This document shows, one piece after another, positions 31,000 to 40,849 of a stretch of 64,000 nt of DNA. How positions within the stretch are numbered: the stretch's first letter is position 1; each line of letters starts with the position of its first letter. The notes under the pieces are model-generated. The model saw nothing but the letters and a program-made list of their open reading frames with translations. It had not been told where the DNA came from and ran no database searches. Source of the DNA: Athripsodes cinereus (lineage: Eukaryota; Arthropoda; Insecta; Trichoptera; Leptoceridae); contig OX388328.1 of NCBI GenBank assembly GCA_947579605.1, positions 12,379,684-12,443,683 on the forward strand, read 5' to 3'. The translations under genes were made by a program, and so were the position numbers.

Positions 31000-31185
31000 A
31001 GAGGGCCTTTGGTGTTGTTGGACCGGTTATGTGGAATCGCCTACCGATGCCATTGAGAGATAGTCAGACTGTCACAAGCTTCAGAAGCAAATTAAAAACT
31101 GAACTCTTCACTGGCGCCCTTGAGACGGTCTAGGGACTGTTAAACGGCGTCAAAAATAAAATAAAATCATCCAAAAGCATCATCA
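31000..31185 (+). mobile_element. CR1-like LINE C-terminal end
   Basis: The frame reads F-Y-E-R-A-F-G-V-V-G-P-V-M-W-N-R-L-P then S-F-R-S-K-L-K-T-E-L-F and a stop. GGCGCCCTTGAGACGGTCTA and TTAAACGGCGTCAAAAAT follow, and the same end recurs at 49433-49530. The tail is AAATAAAAT-like. Confidence 0.7.
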
Positions 31186-31374
31186 TCATCGTCAATATAA
31201 AGGTTGACATACGTATCAAACATAAATAAATAAAGTCAATAGTGGAATAACTAGGTATGTATGTATATATCGTGTTTCATTTTAAAAATTATTGATATGA
31301 ACTTCCAACAAGAACCGTCGGTCGATTAATTAAACTTACATACGTAAATATACATAGCAACATTTTTCTTCTTA

Positions 31375-31495
31375 AAGTACCATGTCAGGTCCCCCCGACG
31401 TCGGCTATCACCCTGGCGTAGGCTTCTCTGTCCTGTGCTAGCCAGAACAACTCTTCCACCCTCTGGACTCCGGTCCATAGCAACACAAACACTGT
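31375..31495 (-). mobile_element. LINE-K relic, uninterrupted
   Basis: It carries GTCAGGTCCCCCCGACG, CTTCTCTGTCCTG and CAACTCTTCCACCC in one piece. It thus shows the continuous sequence that the M1 insertion splits at 4531-5634. Confidence 0.5.
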
Positions 31496-32004
31496 AAAAA
31501 TAAATATTTATTTTTATATCAAATACAAAACTTTTCCGACAGATGGCGTGTGATGCGAAATAAATATAAACCTGAAAAATAGGAAGAAAACTTACCTACT
31601 GAAAAATGTTTAGCATTATTATAAAATACATTTTCAATAAAAACTATAAAAGGTACATACCTACCACGAATTCAAAATGTTTTCAATTTCATCAGATAGA
31701 TGTAGTTATTTACGTATTTTTTCAGCAAGTACATAATAATATTATTCACTCTCAAACGTTTTGTTATTGTACCTATTTTCTTTCAGACGGCGGTGGTTCG
31801 CTTCGTAGCTACTACGTTAGAAAAAAATGGTTTGAAACTCGACTAAGTTGTATAAAAAATGTTTTCACTTTATTCGAAAGATACCTATAACTGTTTTATT
31901 GATTTTAATTTAATACTCGTATGGTAAATGGTTTTTTTTTCGTAACTTAAAAGACATTGAGATGACGACACCATGTTGTTTAAATATAGGTATAATATAT
32001 AATA
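31496..32004. other. No gene seen
   Basis: A 94-codon open frame at 31606-31890 has no recognisable domain and the base composition of its surroundings. I do not call it a gene. Confidence 0.3.
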
Positions 32005-32545
32005 TCAATAATCTCCGTGATACAGGAGAGACGATGGTCCTGGTTGGGTCATGTTCTGAGAATGCCCAATGATAGATAGTTGGCCAAAAAGAGCGCTGTT
32101 TCCGTCCACAAGAGCTCAGTCGACCCGGGCGTCCCTCTTTCACAACACACCGTTCCTTTGACAACGACATCAGAGCGCAGGGAATGTCTTGGGAATAGGT
32201 GACGCAATTGGCAGATGCGAACGTCAATCATCAATCTTCAAGCAAAAATCTTAAATCTTTCGGCGACAATTCGGAGCATTCTCCGAAGAAAATAAGAAAT
32301 ATTCGAATGAATGCCTTCGTTTCCCGTTCATGAGACGTAACAAAGGCATTCATTCGAATATTTCTTCGAAGAATGCTCCAAATTGTCGCCGTAGGGTTTA
32401 AGATTTTTGCTTGATGATTGACGTTCGCATCCAGCTATCTGTACGCCGCAAGTGCAGAGTCGCTCTGAATCAAGGAGGCTGATCTCTGCCCTGTGCTCCC
32501 GAGAGGAACGTTGAGGGCAATGATGATGATGATGATGATATTACA
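32005..32545 (+). mobile_element. RTE-GAT fragment split by a palindrome
   Basis: It begins AATCTCCGTGATACAGG. It encodes, with frameshifts, the P-N-D-x-W-P-K-K and G-R-P-S-F-T region, then D-N-D-I-R-A-Q-G-M-S-W-E. After the insertion at 32214-32431 it resumes with a degraded S-E-S-R-R-L-I-S-A-L-C-S-R-E-E segment and ends in (GAT)n at 32519-32540. Confidence 0.75.
32214..32431. mobile_element. Palindromic MITE, 218 bp
   Basis: The left end GATGCGAACGTCAATCATCA is exactly inverted at the right end. The arms of roughly 95 bases pair along AAGCAAAAATCTTAAA, TTCGGAGCATTC and ATTCGAATGAATGCCTT. The loop is near 32315-32335. It interrupts RTE-GAT after the codons for Q-L-A. Confidence 0.85.
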
Positions 32546-32659
32546 ACGTATTTGTGTAAGTATTCAACTATTGAACCGACTGTTCTTGGTGGAAGTTCAT
32601 TTATTCAAGATTGAAATATATACTATTTTTTTATTGTTTTCAGGATTCCTCTCTAACCA

Positions 32660-32795
32660 ACAAAAAATTAAGACATTCAGGACGAGTGGCAAACTTCATC
32701 GTATTTGAACATCTGCCTTTTACAGTGGGACACTCGAAAACTTACGAAAAAGAGTGGGAGAGAATTTTTTTGCCGGGTTCTCCACGAAACTGTTA
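32660..32795 (-). mobile_element. SINE-T fragment, centre and head
   Basis: AATTAAGACATTCAGGACGA, TTTTACAGTGGGACACTCG and GAGTGGGAGAGAATTTTTTT match the inverted family. GTTCTCCACGAAACTGT is its 5' limit. Confidence 0.7.
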
Positions 32796-32829
32796 AATAA
32801 AAGATGTTTAATATTTTAAACACGATATT

Positions 32830-33027
32830 CTGCAAATCTACTACTGATCACGTGGATCAAATTTTCAAGGACGGCCGCGTGTTGAGTAAGAGGAACCGAC
32901 GTTCGTGTATGAGAAACTGTATGAATGTGGAGGAAGCGAAGGAAGTGTGTAAGGATAGATCTGTTTGGCGTTCTGTTCTCTCTGCCTACCCCACTTGGGA
33001 CATGGCGTGAGAGTATAGTATAGTATA
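32830..33027 (+). mobile_element. RTE-TATAG 3' end, short copy
   Basis: It covers only D-H-V-D-Q-I-F-K-D-G-R-V-L-S-K-R-N-R-R through S-V-L-S-A-Y-P-T-W-D-M-A, stop, and the TATAG tail (33012-33030). The frame is intact over this span. Confidence 0.85.
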
Positions 33028-33515
33028 GTATTCTACAAAAATATCTTGCTTTTACAGTATTAGGCAACTATTTTCAATCTTGTAGCTCAGTAGTAAATTT
33101 TGTGTTAATCTAGTTTGTCTGCTGGCTACCCTACTTGAGGAATATTATTATTAACTTAAAAATGTCACCCTGAACTAAGATCATAAAAGTTTTTGGCCAA
33201 GGCGATCTGAGCTGGAAAAAATATGCCGTAATGGTAAAGATAAAAAGATTGTTGACCGATAAACTGACTGATGTATGTTTTGTCTCATGTCATCTTTATG
33301 TTACTTGACGGACCTGTCAGTGTTATAATGAAAAGTCTCCCCGTAATGGAATGCACTAAGAGGGGATAAAAAAGCGTTTATTTTTTTAAAGGGTGAATTT
33401 TTATACCTCATCTGTGATTGCCTTCTGAAAAGCAATACTTTTAACCGTGCTGAATTCGCAAATAACTATTTAGTCAACAATATTATTACTCAACAAACAT
33501 CTCATCAACCAACTG
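33028..33515. other. Unassigned; SINE-T trace at 33107
   Basis: TAGTTTGTCTGCTGGCTACC with CTACTTGAGGAATAT (33107-33145) is a SINE-T 3' trace. The rest is unassigned. Confidence 0.35.
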
Positions 33516-33722
33516 TAGGGTAACTCTTGACACAATCTAAATACTGTCTTAATCATGTCTTGATCTTCTTAACTCTACAAGTGACTATTATAGTCAAAAA
33601 TACGTGCATGCCAATCTCGCGGTAGCTAAAAAATATGGTATTTTTCAACATTTACATGAGTATTATGGTTGTATTATGTAACAAAACTCCAAGAATGTAC
33701 CAGACATTGGCTTATAAAATAT
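33516..33722 (+). mobile_element. M1 single arm
   Basis: TAGGGTAACTCTTGACACA, CAAAAATACGTGCATGCC and ATTTACATGAGTATTATG match the left arm of the long M1 element at 23442. No opposing arm follows. Confidence 0.65.
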
Positions 33723-33837
33723 TATTGCACAAGTGTAATATGTTATTAATTTTGAGATATTATGTTTAACACTTTTATCAAAAAACACTTTTTATTGAGA
33801 TGTCACCTCGGTTAACGAATTTGTCAATTTATATTAT

Positions 33838-34047
33838 ATTTTCAAATTGTCCTCGGTCTGGGTGTTACATCTTCACTGTATATAATTATGTGTGTTGTCG
33901 TGTTATAGCTTGTACGCGACTACATACATAACTTCGCGCTCTCAACACACAAGATCAATGTAAAGAGCGCGAAGTTAGTCGCGTACAGACTATAGTACCC
34001 ATAATACAAAATTAATATCTTAGTGAATGTAATATTATGTTATGTTT
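33838..34047 (+). mobile_element. SINE-B body split by a micro-MITE
   Basis: The fragment starts at TTTTCAAATTGTCC, runs to CGTGTTA, and resumes TAGTACCCATAATACAA. It ends in TTATGTTATG. Confidence 0.75.
33906..33992. mobile_element. Micro-MITE, 87 bp, TA target
   Basis: Its ends are TAGCTTGTACGCGACTA and, inverted, TAGTCTGTACGCGACTA. The inner arms pair at ACTTCGCGCTCT with AGAGCGCGAAGT. TA is duplicated (33904-33905 and 33993-33994). Deleting it restores the SINE-B sequence GTGTTAGTACCC. Confidence 0.85.
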
Positions 34048-35489
34048 TATTTCCCTCCATGCGATGGTAGCGCCACCGTTATTAGTTCATGAATCATGCG
34101 TCGACACTGCCGCTATGGCATACAAACAGTCTGTACCGTAACTTGATGTCATTTTCATTATCTGTAAACATTATTATTTTAAAATACTTAAATTTATGAT
34201 ATGATTTTTGACAATGGTCTACAAATTAATATACGCCTACGGAAAAAATACGCAATATTAATGAAATTTGAGGAATAATGTTCACAATAATAATATCTTC
34301 CTCACATTTAAACCGTAATAATTACATAAAAAATTACTTCTCAATAAATATGAGTATTATTTTATTTTTATTGTTTCATGGATCATATTATTTGGACGCC
34401 TTACTGTAATTTGTTTGTGTAATTATTCATTTCAAAGTACTCCACGGGGACGGATTTAAACGTTTTTAAACAAAAATAGTTGCACAAATAGTTAACATAC
34501 TTATAAAAATATAGTTTCGATCTCAACAACACCATCCTCAGATACTTGTCTATTTTTGATGATTTTAAGTTGTCTCTTATTTAAAAATGGAATGTAATGA
34601 GGATGCTGTAGGTAGGCATTCTCCCCTTTCCTATTTTAAATTCATTGTCCAATGGGAAGATATTTTTCAATACTTGACCAAATACCATGACCGTAAAGAG
34701 AAATTTCCCATGCGATTAAAATGAAAATTCTGTGAAACTGCAAACAATTACCGAGTAAAATGCATGGAAAATTCAACTTAAATGCATTTCACTCATAGTT
34801 TTCATCTGATTGCGTACATTTTTAATTAACAAAGAACTCGTGGAAAAAATGCAAAACACATTTCGTAAAAAGGGTTCGATTCATTTTAACATTTTTAAAT
34901 TTCTAAAAACTGTTCTGTTTTACTTTTCTGCTCTTTAGCATTGTTTTGATCGTAAATTTAAAAATTATTCAAAATTTAAAAATTTGACAGCTGTGTTTTT
35001 TTTTCAAAGCTGCGCAGATCGTACTGCGCAGTGGAAAGTGAAAATACAACAAAAAAAAAATACAAAATATTTTTACCGGGTAAAATAGCAAGAAATATTA
35101 TTTCGTTGATTTTTTTACGTTTTTTACAAAATTTTCACGGTTTTTCTTCAGTTAAATATCCAAAATTGCATAATTATATTATTTTTTAAAGTGTTTATCT
35201 TTAAAAAATTTAAAAAAATCATGATTTTTGTAAAAAAATAAAAAGTTGAATGTTTTGAGGTTATGTTGCAAAGTGTGGAAATTAGATTTTTGAGTTTCGT
35301 CTTTAATTTTTTTTGAATTTGTTAAATATTTTTAATTTATATCATTTTTTGATATAAAGTACCTACACATAATCTGTTTAATTGAAATATAATGCAGTTT
35401 GGAGTTACCAGAGAATCTAAGTATTTGATATATTATATGATTTGACTTAAATTATTATTGTTATGAAATGATTCCCTTTTGTGTTTTGT
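34048..35489. other. Long AT-rich stretch, no gene seen
   Basis: CTGCGCAGATCGTACTGCGC near 35013 is a short GC-rich near-palindrome. Otherwise it is A/T-rich sequence without coding or repeat assignment. Confidence 0.35.
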
Positions 35490-35605
35490 TAATTCTCTTT
35501 TTCCAACTGTGTTGTGAATGAGATATTTTATTTGTGTATTTTTATTCTTGAACATGTAAAAGGCTCGCCGTGGATTGTGAAATAAATAAATAAATAAATA
35601 TTATT
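35490..35605 (+). mobile_element. LINE 3' UTR end
   Basis: CAACTGTGTTGTGAATGAG, ACATGTAAAAGGCTCGCCG and (AAAT)n at 35581-35600 resemble 25065-25225 and 11830-11885. Confidence 0.45.
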
Positions 35606-35784
35606 TTAAAGTGTCTTGTTGTGTGGGTTTTCGAAAAAAACGTGTTTATAAAAAAAAACAGTGTTGAAAGTGGTGAAATTGCAAATATATTTTTTGTGAA
35701 TCGCCGTAAAATCATTTATCACGTTTTGGAAAATCTATAAATAGGTAAGCATTTTTGATAAACTACTGTATATTTTTTTTCTTA

Positions 35785-35905
35785 TCTGTAGAGTCCCCGT
35801 CAAAAAATTGCCCTTTCACTCTTTTGAGTAAGTTTTCGAGTGTCCTGTAAAAGGCTACTCGTAAAACATCACTTATTAAGACACATTTCACCTTCAATTC
35901 AGCAT
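35785..35905 (+). mobile_element. SINE-T 5' half
   Basis: TTTCACTCTTTTGAGTAAG, TTTTCGAGTGTCCTGTAAAA and AAAACATCACTTATTAAGAC match the SINE-T head. Confidence 0.65.
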
Positions 35906-36655
35906 GATTGCATTGCATTGGTCGAGAGCTGTTTCTTCATCTCCAATTGTTACCTTTTTGTATATGTGGTTTATACTTTAATATGTATGCTGTAAACACG
36001 CCTAATTGGTGGGTTGACCTGATCAGATCAACATTATTCTCTCTCTTTTTTTTCATATACGTTTTGTCAACCTACTGTGTGTAGTGATGTGAGAAGAGAA
36101 AATTCTCAAAAGCAAATTCTCGAGAACGAGAAATTTCTCCGAGAATTTCTCCTCTGATGGAAGAGAAATTTCTCTCCATAATTTTTCTTAGTGGTATTAT
36201 GACCTTTCGCCCAGTACACTTCGCAGCCAACCTGATCGATCCAAAAATTTGTGGGGCTGATTAAGACGCAAATCAGAAGTTATAACACTTTTTTCCATGT
36301 ACGTACCTGCAATTTTTTTTAACTTAAATATGGCCATGTGGGGTGTCAAACATCAAGATTTTTCATCGGTCAATAGCACTTTTTGATAGGTGCCTAACAT
36401 TTTTTTGTCTCCATAATTAATTGTAGCCATATTGGTGATAAATTGTCTCAACATTTGTACATTGTTATTTTTTTTTTTTCTAATTTTTTTTTTTTTATTC
36501 AATTATAAACAATACCTCAAAACAGCAACTAAGGTTGCTGGTGTCAGAGGCGTGCAGTATTACAAATCTGGTAAAACAATTCATAAATTTAAATTATTTG
36601 ATATTATAGTAAAATATAAGACACCAGAGCAAAGAATCACAGAACAGCAACACTA
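35906..36655. other. No gene seen; GAGAAATTTCTC cluster
   Basis: 36080-36185 is a dense run of the dyad GAGAAATTTCTC and variants. The remainder is T-rich near 36470-36500. Confidence 0.35.
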
Positions 36656-36659
36656 TTGA

Positions 36660-36930
36660 AAACAAAAAAAAAACACAAAACACTATCACAAACATTGAGA
36701 AGTCATTACTAACTCTTGAATCCTCTTTCCAAACTCCTTAGGATTTTTACATTTCTTCAATTGGTCAGGCAAACTGTTATAAATCATAACAGCAGAGTAC
36801 AAGAAACCATCTCGAACTTTATTTGTTCTGGGTATAATGTTTCTTATATTGTTTGAAGTCCGCGTGTTGTGTCCATGTACACTACTGTTAGTCGTCAAGC
36901 TCAAGTTTGATTTCATATTTTATATTTCAT
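36660..36930 (-). mobile_element. Jockey/CR1-like LINE C-terminal end
   Basis: The minus-strand frame 36916-36686 reads H-N-T-R-T-S-N-N-I-R, I-P-R-T-N-K, then F-L-Y-S-A-V-M-I-Y-N-S-L-P-D-Q-L-K and F-G-K-R-I-Q-E-L. This is the conserved C-terminal pattern, with a natural stop. GAATAAAGTATTTATTATTA at 36937-36960 lies on the other strand and looks like a second LINE tail. Confidence 0.65.
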
Positions 36931-36959
36931 ATATTGATTGATTGAATAAAGTATTTATT

Positions 36960-37287
36960 ATTATTATACTGCTAAGTAAAAAATAAAAAAAAAATATCCG
37001 GTGGACTTGTCCAGGAATTTGAAATATTTCAAAAACTCCTCGGATTTCTTTCTCGCAGTACCCTTTTCTACAATGTACCGGGTATCCGTAGGTACCTTTT
37101 GTTATGTCAATACCAGATACTAAAAATGTTACGTGTTTGAATTTCTACCCCCCCCCCCCATCACCGAATTTTCAAAATGGTATAGGAATTTGAAAAATTT
37201 CAAAAACACCTCAGTTTTCTTAAAGAATAAATTTTCTCGAATTATTAAGTATCCAGTACTTTTACCGAATACCTGATTATTATCACA
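36960..37287. repeat. Diverged direct duplication
   Basis: GGAATTTGAAATATTTCAAA (near 37013) recurs as GGAATTTGAAAAATTTCAAA (near 37185), followed in both cases by a similar 60-base stretch ending in GTATCC. A C run lies at 37149-37160. Confidence 0.5.
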
Positions 37288-37482
37288 GTGGGCCTAGTCA
37301 AAACACATTTAAGCGTTACGTTTTCGTTCAAACAAGACGAGGTTGCGAGAACGCGTCAATTTTCGGAGCTACCTACTTGTGTATTTTAGCTCCGAAAATT
37401 GACGCGTTCTCGCAACGTCGTCCGCGTTTGAACGAAAACGAAACGAAAACGTAACGATTAAACGTGTTTTGACTAGGCCCAC
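37288..37482. mobile_element. M4 palindromic MITE, copy 2
   Basis: The ends are GTGGGCCTAGTCAAAACAC and its exact complement at 37464-37482. The arms include AGCTCCGAAAATTGACGCG paired with CGCGTCAATTTTCGGAGCT. It is more symmetric than copy 1. Confidence 0.9.
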
Positions 37483-37921
37483 TGGTATTGTCAATTTTTT
37501 TTATATTATATAATTCGCTAGCGGGCTGCAGATATACCGACCAAATGCCGCATGCGGCCCTATCGCTGGTCTAAAGCAATATCAATAGAACTTAATTTAA
37601 GTTTACTCATTCCCATATTAATGAAGTTGGTTCTTCAATAAAGGTAGGTAATTTTAAACATATAATATTTCGACCATGTCCAAAGGACTTTATATTACAT
37701 ACGAATAATAATGATATATTATTTGATGTTCAATTATTTTTATCAAACAGTAGCCGTACAATATTTATTTATTTATTTTATTTGTTTTATAATATTATGA
37801 TTGTAATTTACAGTTGTAATCAATCATAATAATAATAATTATACCTGAAGACGCTCCTGTGTAAAGATATCAAGTTGGTAAGGGGTGGAGAACAAGCGGT
37901 TTCGTGAACTCAAATAACACT

Positions 37922-38172
37922 CTATCCCGTGGAGCACCCGGTAAAGAATTGGTCTCCCACTCTTCTGCGTAAGTTTTCGAGTGTCCTGTAAAAGGCAGGT
38001 GTTCGAAAAAATTAAGACATTTTACTTCTTAAATTCAGCGATGAGGCTTGCCACCCATCCTGAATGTCTTGATTTTATATTGGCACGAAGAGGACAGTTT
38101 GCATGTTTCTTACATGCAGCTGATCTGCTGGCTACCCCACTTGTGGGATATGCCGTGATGGTATAGTATAGT
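37922..38172 (+). mobile_element. SINE-T, near-complete reference copy
   Basis: In order it has CCCGTGGAGCACCCGG, TTGGTCTCCCACTCTTC, TTTTCGAGTGTCCTGTAAAA, GATGAGGCTTGCCACCCATC, GGCACGAAGAGGACAG, GCTGATCTGCTGGCTACC, CCACTTGTGGGATATGCCGT, GATGG and TATAGTATAG. TTCGAGTGTCC is weakly like a polymerase III B box, but there is no convincing tRNA fold, so its origin is open. Confidence 0.85.
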
Positions 38173-38321
38173 ATAAATAACACTCATTTTGAAAGATTTC
38201 AATGGATTTCTGTTTTTCAATTACATAAGTAGTCCCGATCAAACAAGCTAAAATGCTATAATAGATGAAAATAATAAATTATAAAGATGCAAGAGATGAA
38301 AAAATAAAATATTATACTTCT

Positions 38322-38888
38322 ATACCATAACCAATCGCCGTGTCCCAGGAGGGGTAGGCATAAAGAACGGAACGCCATATACGAGATCTATCCTTACAAA
38401 CTTCTTTCGCTTCCTCCACATTCATCCAGTTTCTCATACATACACGCCGATTTCTCTTACTCAGCACGCGACCGTCCGCGCTTTCTCACACCCCCTCTTT
38501 CAGATAAATACATCCTCTTCGTCATTCTTCCACCTTGCATTCGCTCAACATGTCTAAACCATCGTAACTTATTTACACGCATTCTATCCACAACACTATT
38601 CTCGCATCCGCACATTCTTCTAATATCCTCATTCTTCACTCTATCTCGCAACGTTTTACCAACCATTATTCTTCTCAATGAACGCATCTCCACGGCATTT
38701 ATTCCACTCTCATCTTTCTTCAGATACGTCCAAGTTTCACTTGCATACATAAGTGTCGGTACTAGAATGGTATTGTGCACCAGCATTTTAGCCATGTTTG
38801 AAACATTGCTATTGCTAACAATAGGTCGAAGTGCACCGTTCACTCTAGCACCGGCAACTTTCTTCTTCAATGTCCTTACCATTTTATC
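38322..38888 (-). mobile_element. RTE-TATAG fragment, 147-codon open frame
   Basis: The frame includes V-A-G-A-R-V-N-G-A-L-R-P-I-V, N-M-A-K-M-L-V-H-N-T-I-L-V, M-Y-A-S-E-T-W-T, V-E-M-R-S-L-R-R-I, D-R-V-K-N-E-D-I-R-R and K-L-R-W-F-R-H-V-E-R. The S-E-T-W-T and W-F-G-H blocks are standard for this region of RTE-like proteins. The last 45 codons are out of frame, ending near CACGCGACCGTCCG. It lacks the usual tail (CTTCTATACCATAACC). Confidence 0.8.
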
Positions 38889-39029
38889 TAGTTGTATCAT
38901 TTTCCGTAAATTATTATATTATATAAACTGGTTTACGATTCCTGTTTTGTGCAATATAAAAATAAGGACCCGAGTTTAATGAGGTGTTCTCAAATGATGC
39001 ATCTACACAAATTCATTCATTCATTCATA

Positions 39030-39080
39030 CTATCACGGCTTTTCCCACAAGTGAAGTAATCAGCAACCTTACTGCATGTA
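39030..39080 (-). mobile_element. SINE-T terminal fragment
   Basis: ACTATCACGGCTTTTCCCAC, AAGTGAAGTAATCAGC and TACTGCATG form the inverted 3' end. Confidence 0.5.
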
Positions 39081-39119
39081 ATACCAATATTGTAATTTAT
39101 ACAATAGTAATAATTAACA

Positions 39120-39232
39120 TCTATAATTCAGCGATGAGGTCTATTGTTTTGTCACCCGTATTATTTAAATTGGCACAGAGAAGACTATTTGCTCTTTATT
39201 ACAGGCAGATAGTCAGCTGGCTACCAAACTTG
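39120..39232 (+). mobile_element. SINE-T centre, fused to RTE-TATAG
   Basis: ATTCAGCGATGAGGTC, AATTGGCACAGAGAAG and TCAGCTGGCTACCAAACTTG match SINE-T. The sequence then switches, without a spacer, into RTE-TATAG. Confidence 0.65.
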
Positions 39233-39350
39233 CTTATGAGAAATTGCACTATGAATGTAGAGGAAGCAAAATAAGTATTTAAGGAAAGATCCATATGGAG
39301 CTCTGTTCTTTCTGCCTACCCCATTTGGGATACAACGTGAGGGTATAGAT
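39233..39350 (+). mobile_element. RTE-TATAG 3' end joined to SINE-T
   Basis: It starts CTTATGAGAAATTGCAC, then ATGAATGTAGAGGAAGC, CTTTCTGCCTACCCC and GTGAGGGTATAGAT. It corresponds to the last 40 codons, with an in-frame stop after E-E-A-K. Confidence 0.75.
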
Positions 39351-39445
39351 AATAATAATAACTCTTTATTGATACAAAAAAAAACATTAGCAATTGGCGA
39401 GTTTATTGCTTGGTGGCAATATCTTCCAGCTAACCAAAGAAATGT
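39351..39445 (-). mobile_element. LINE 3' end (GCGAGTTT motif)
   Basis: Inverted CAATAAAGAGTTATTATTAT tail, then AATAAACTCGCC and GGTTAGCTGGAAGATATTGC. It abuts the previous tail. Confidence 0.55.
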
Positions 39446-39464
39446 GTGACAATCTTCTTCTTCT

Positions 39465-39720
39465 TCCTGGCAATGTCCCAACTTATTGCCGCTGAAGGCT
39501 GTTGGGGTCGGTTCTTCTCGTTCTGAGGTTATAAATTCTTCTGTTCCTTATATCATCTTCATCCAGGCCATTTCTCCGCAGGATTCTATTGCATTGTGTC
39601 ATCCAGGTATTCTTTGGTCTCCCTCTTGATGGATGTTGAGGGAGATTTATTGAAGTAACTTTGTTAACAATGTGTTCCGGTGGTCTCCGCCTTATGTGCC
39701 CATAAGAAATGTGTGACAAT
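39465..39720 (-). mobile_element. RTE-like LINE C-terminal end with AAG tail
   Basis: The minus-strand frame reads Y-G-H-I-R-R-R-P-P-E-H-I-V-N-K-V, S-R-G-R-P-K-N-T-W-M, R-R-N-G-L-D-E-D-D-I and L-R-T-R-R-T-D-P-N, a C-terminal pattern distinct from RTE-TATAG. CTTCTTCTTCC at 39457 is the inverted tail. Confidence 0.75.
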
Positions 39721-39794
39721 GTGTGTAATTAATACTAAATGTGAACAAGTAGGTAATACAAATAAAACACTATTTACTTTATTTTTACTTTTCG

Positions 39795-40066
39795 GGTCCG
39801 GACTTCAGATTTAGTATTAGAAACACGAAATACGTAGAATATCGGGAGTAACGGATGTTGTGGAAAGAGTGGCAAGGTTGAAGTGATCCTGGGTAGGGCA
39901 TGTTGCTAGACTTAAAGATCAATGATGAGTTGACAAAAAGGGTAGTGGAGTGGAGACCTCGTGAAGATAAAAGGAGTAGGGGAAGACCAACGCGTTGGTC
40001 AGACGACATTAGAAGAATCGCTGGTGACTGGTTGCAAAAAGCTCAGGACAGAGATGCCTGGAGATA
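39795..40066 (+). mobile_element. LINE C-terminal fragment (RGR..RWSD family)
   Basis: A first frame has R-N-T-K-Y, and after a frameshift D-L-K-I-N-D-E-L-T-K-R-V-V-E-W-R-P then K-R-S-R-G-R-P-T-R-W-S-D-D-I-R-R-I-A-G and Q-D-R-D-A-W-R. It stops where M5 begins, so its normal end (G-E-A-Y-V-Q in the 30695 copy) is lost. Confidence 0.75.
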
Positions 40067-40447
40067 TATTGACGGTCCAGTTCCACACAATTCATCAAGT
40101 CGAAATGTCTTAGGTATATTCGAAAAATCGACATTTTTGTAATTTTGTTATATTTATATTATGCTTTAAAAACACAACAAAAAGTGAATTATACTATATA
40201 ATAATAATCGCACTGTTATATTATGTATTATGTTGTTTTTGTTTCGTTTAATAGTTAAACAATTCGAAATATTTATTTGTGGAATTGAAAAAAGGTATTT
40301 TTTTTTTCATTTTTTTTAATAATTAATATATAAAGGGAACCGTGTATTTTTAAAGTTATTTGTTTGTGGAATTGATAGAGTGGAGTTGATTTGATGAATT
40401 ACCAATAAAAGCAAAAATTTCGACTTGTTGATGTGTGAAACTGGGCC
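40066..40447 (+). mobile_element. M5 MITE without insertions
   Basis: The left end ATATTGACGGTCCAGTTCCA and ATTCATCAAGTCGAAATG is inverted at the right (TTTCGACTTGTTGATGTG). TTAAACAATTCGAAATATTT is the shared interior. This 382-bp copy is the simplest view of the family. Confidence 0.75.
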
Positions 40448-40849
40448 TTCGAATGGGGGAGGCTTATATTCAGCAGTTGACAGGAATAGCTGCATAAAGA
40501 AGGAAGGAAAATGTAAAAGACAGATAATTCGCTTCAATTCCTTTCACAAAATACAGTCGTCATTCTTGAGTAGAATCTACAAAGTTCCGCTAATGTCCTT
40601 CCCCACTTTGACCTCCCCCGTCTCCCCTATTCGATCTCCCCCACCTCCCTCCTCACAACACGCATCTTGATGTAGTTCTAAATGAGACAAGGCTCTCCCA
40701 ATATCAATTAGATTACCCTGCCCTAATATACCTGCTATACAGGATGCACCAACATTACAATTGATATTATACTTATTATTTTAGTTTTAAAGAAATAGGT
40801 TTACCGAAATCGATCGCGATTTAAATAATCAAGTAAAGTAGCATTCACA
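40448..40849. other. No gene seen
   Basis: There is a C-rich stretch at 40600-40660 (CTCCCCCACCTCCC). No conserved frame. Confidence 0.3.

Noticed and set aside
31606..31890. 94-codon open frame as a gene
   Set aside because: No domain, signal or homologous copy. Codon content matches the AT-rich background.
34048..35489. Host gene with introns in the long unassigned region
   Set aside because: I looked for conserved-looking open frames and splice-bounded exons on both strands and saw none.
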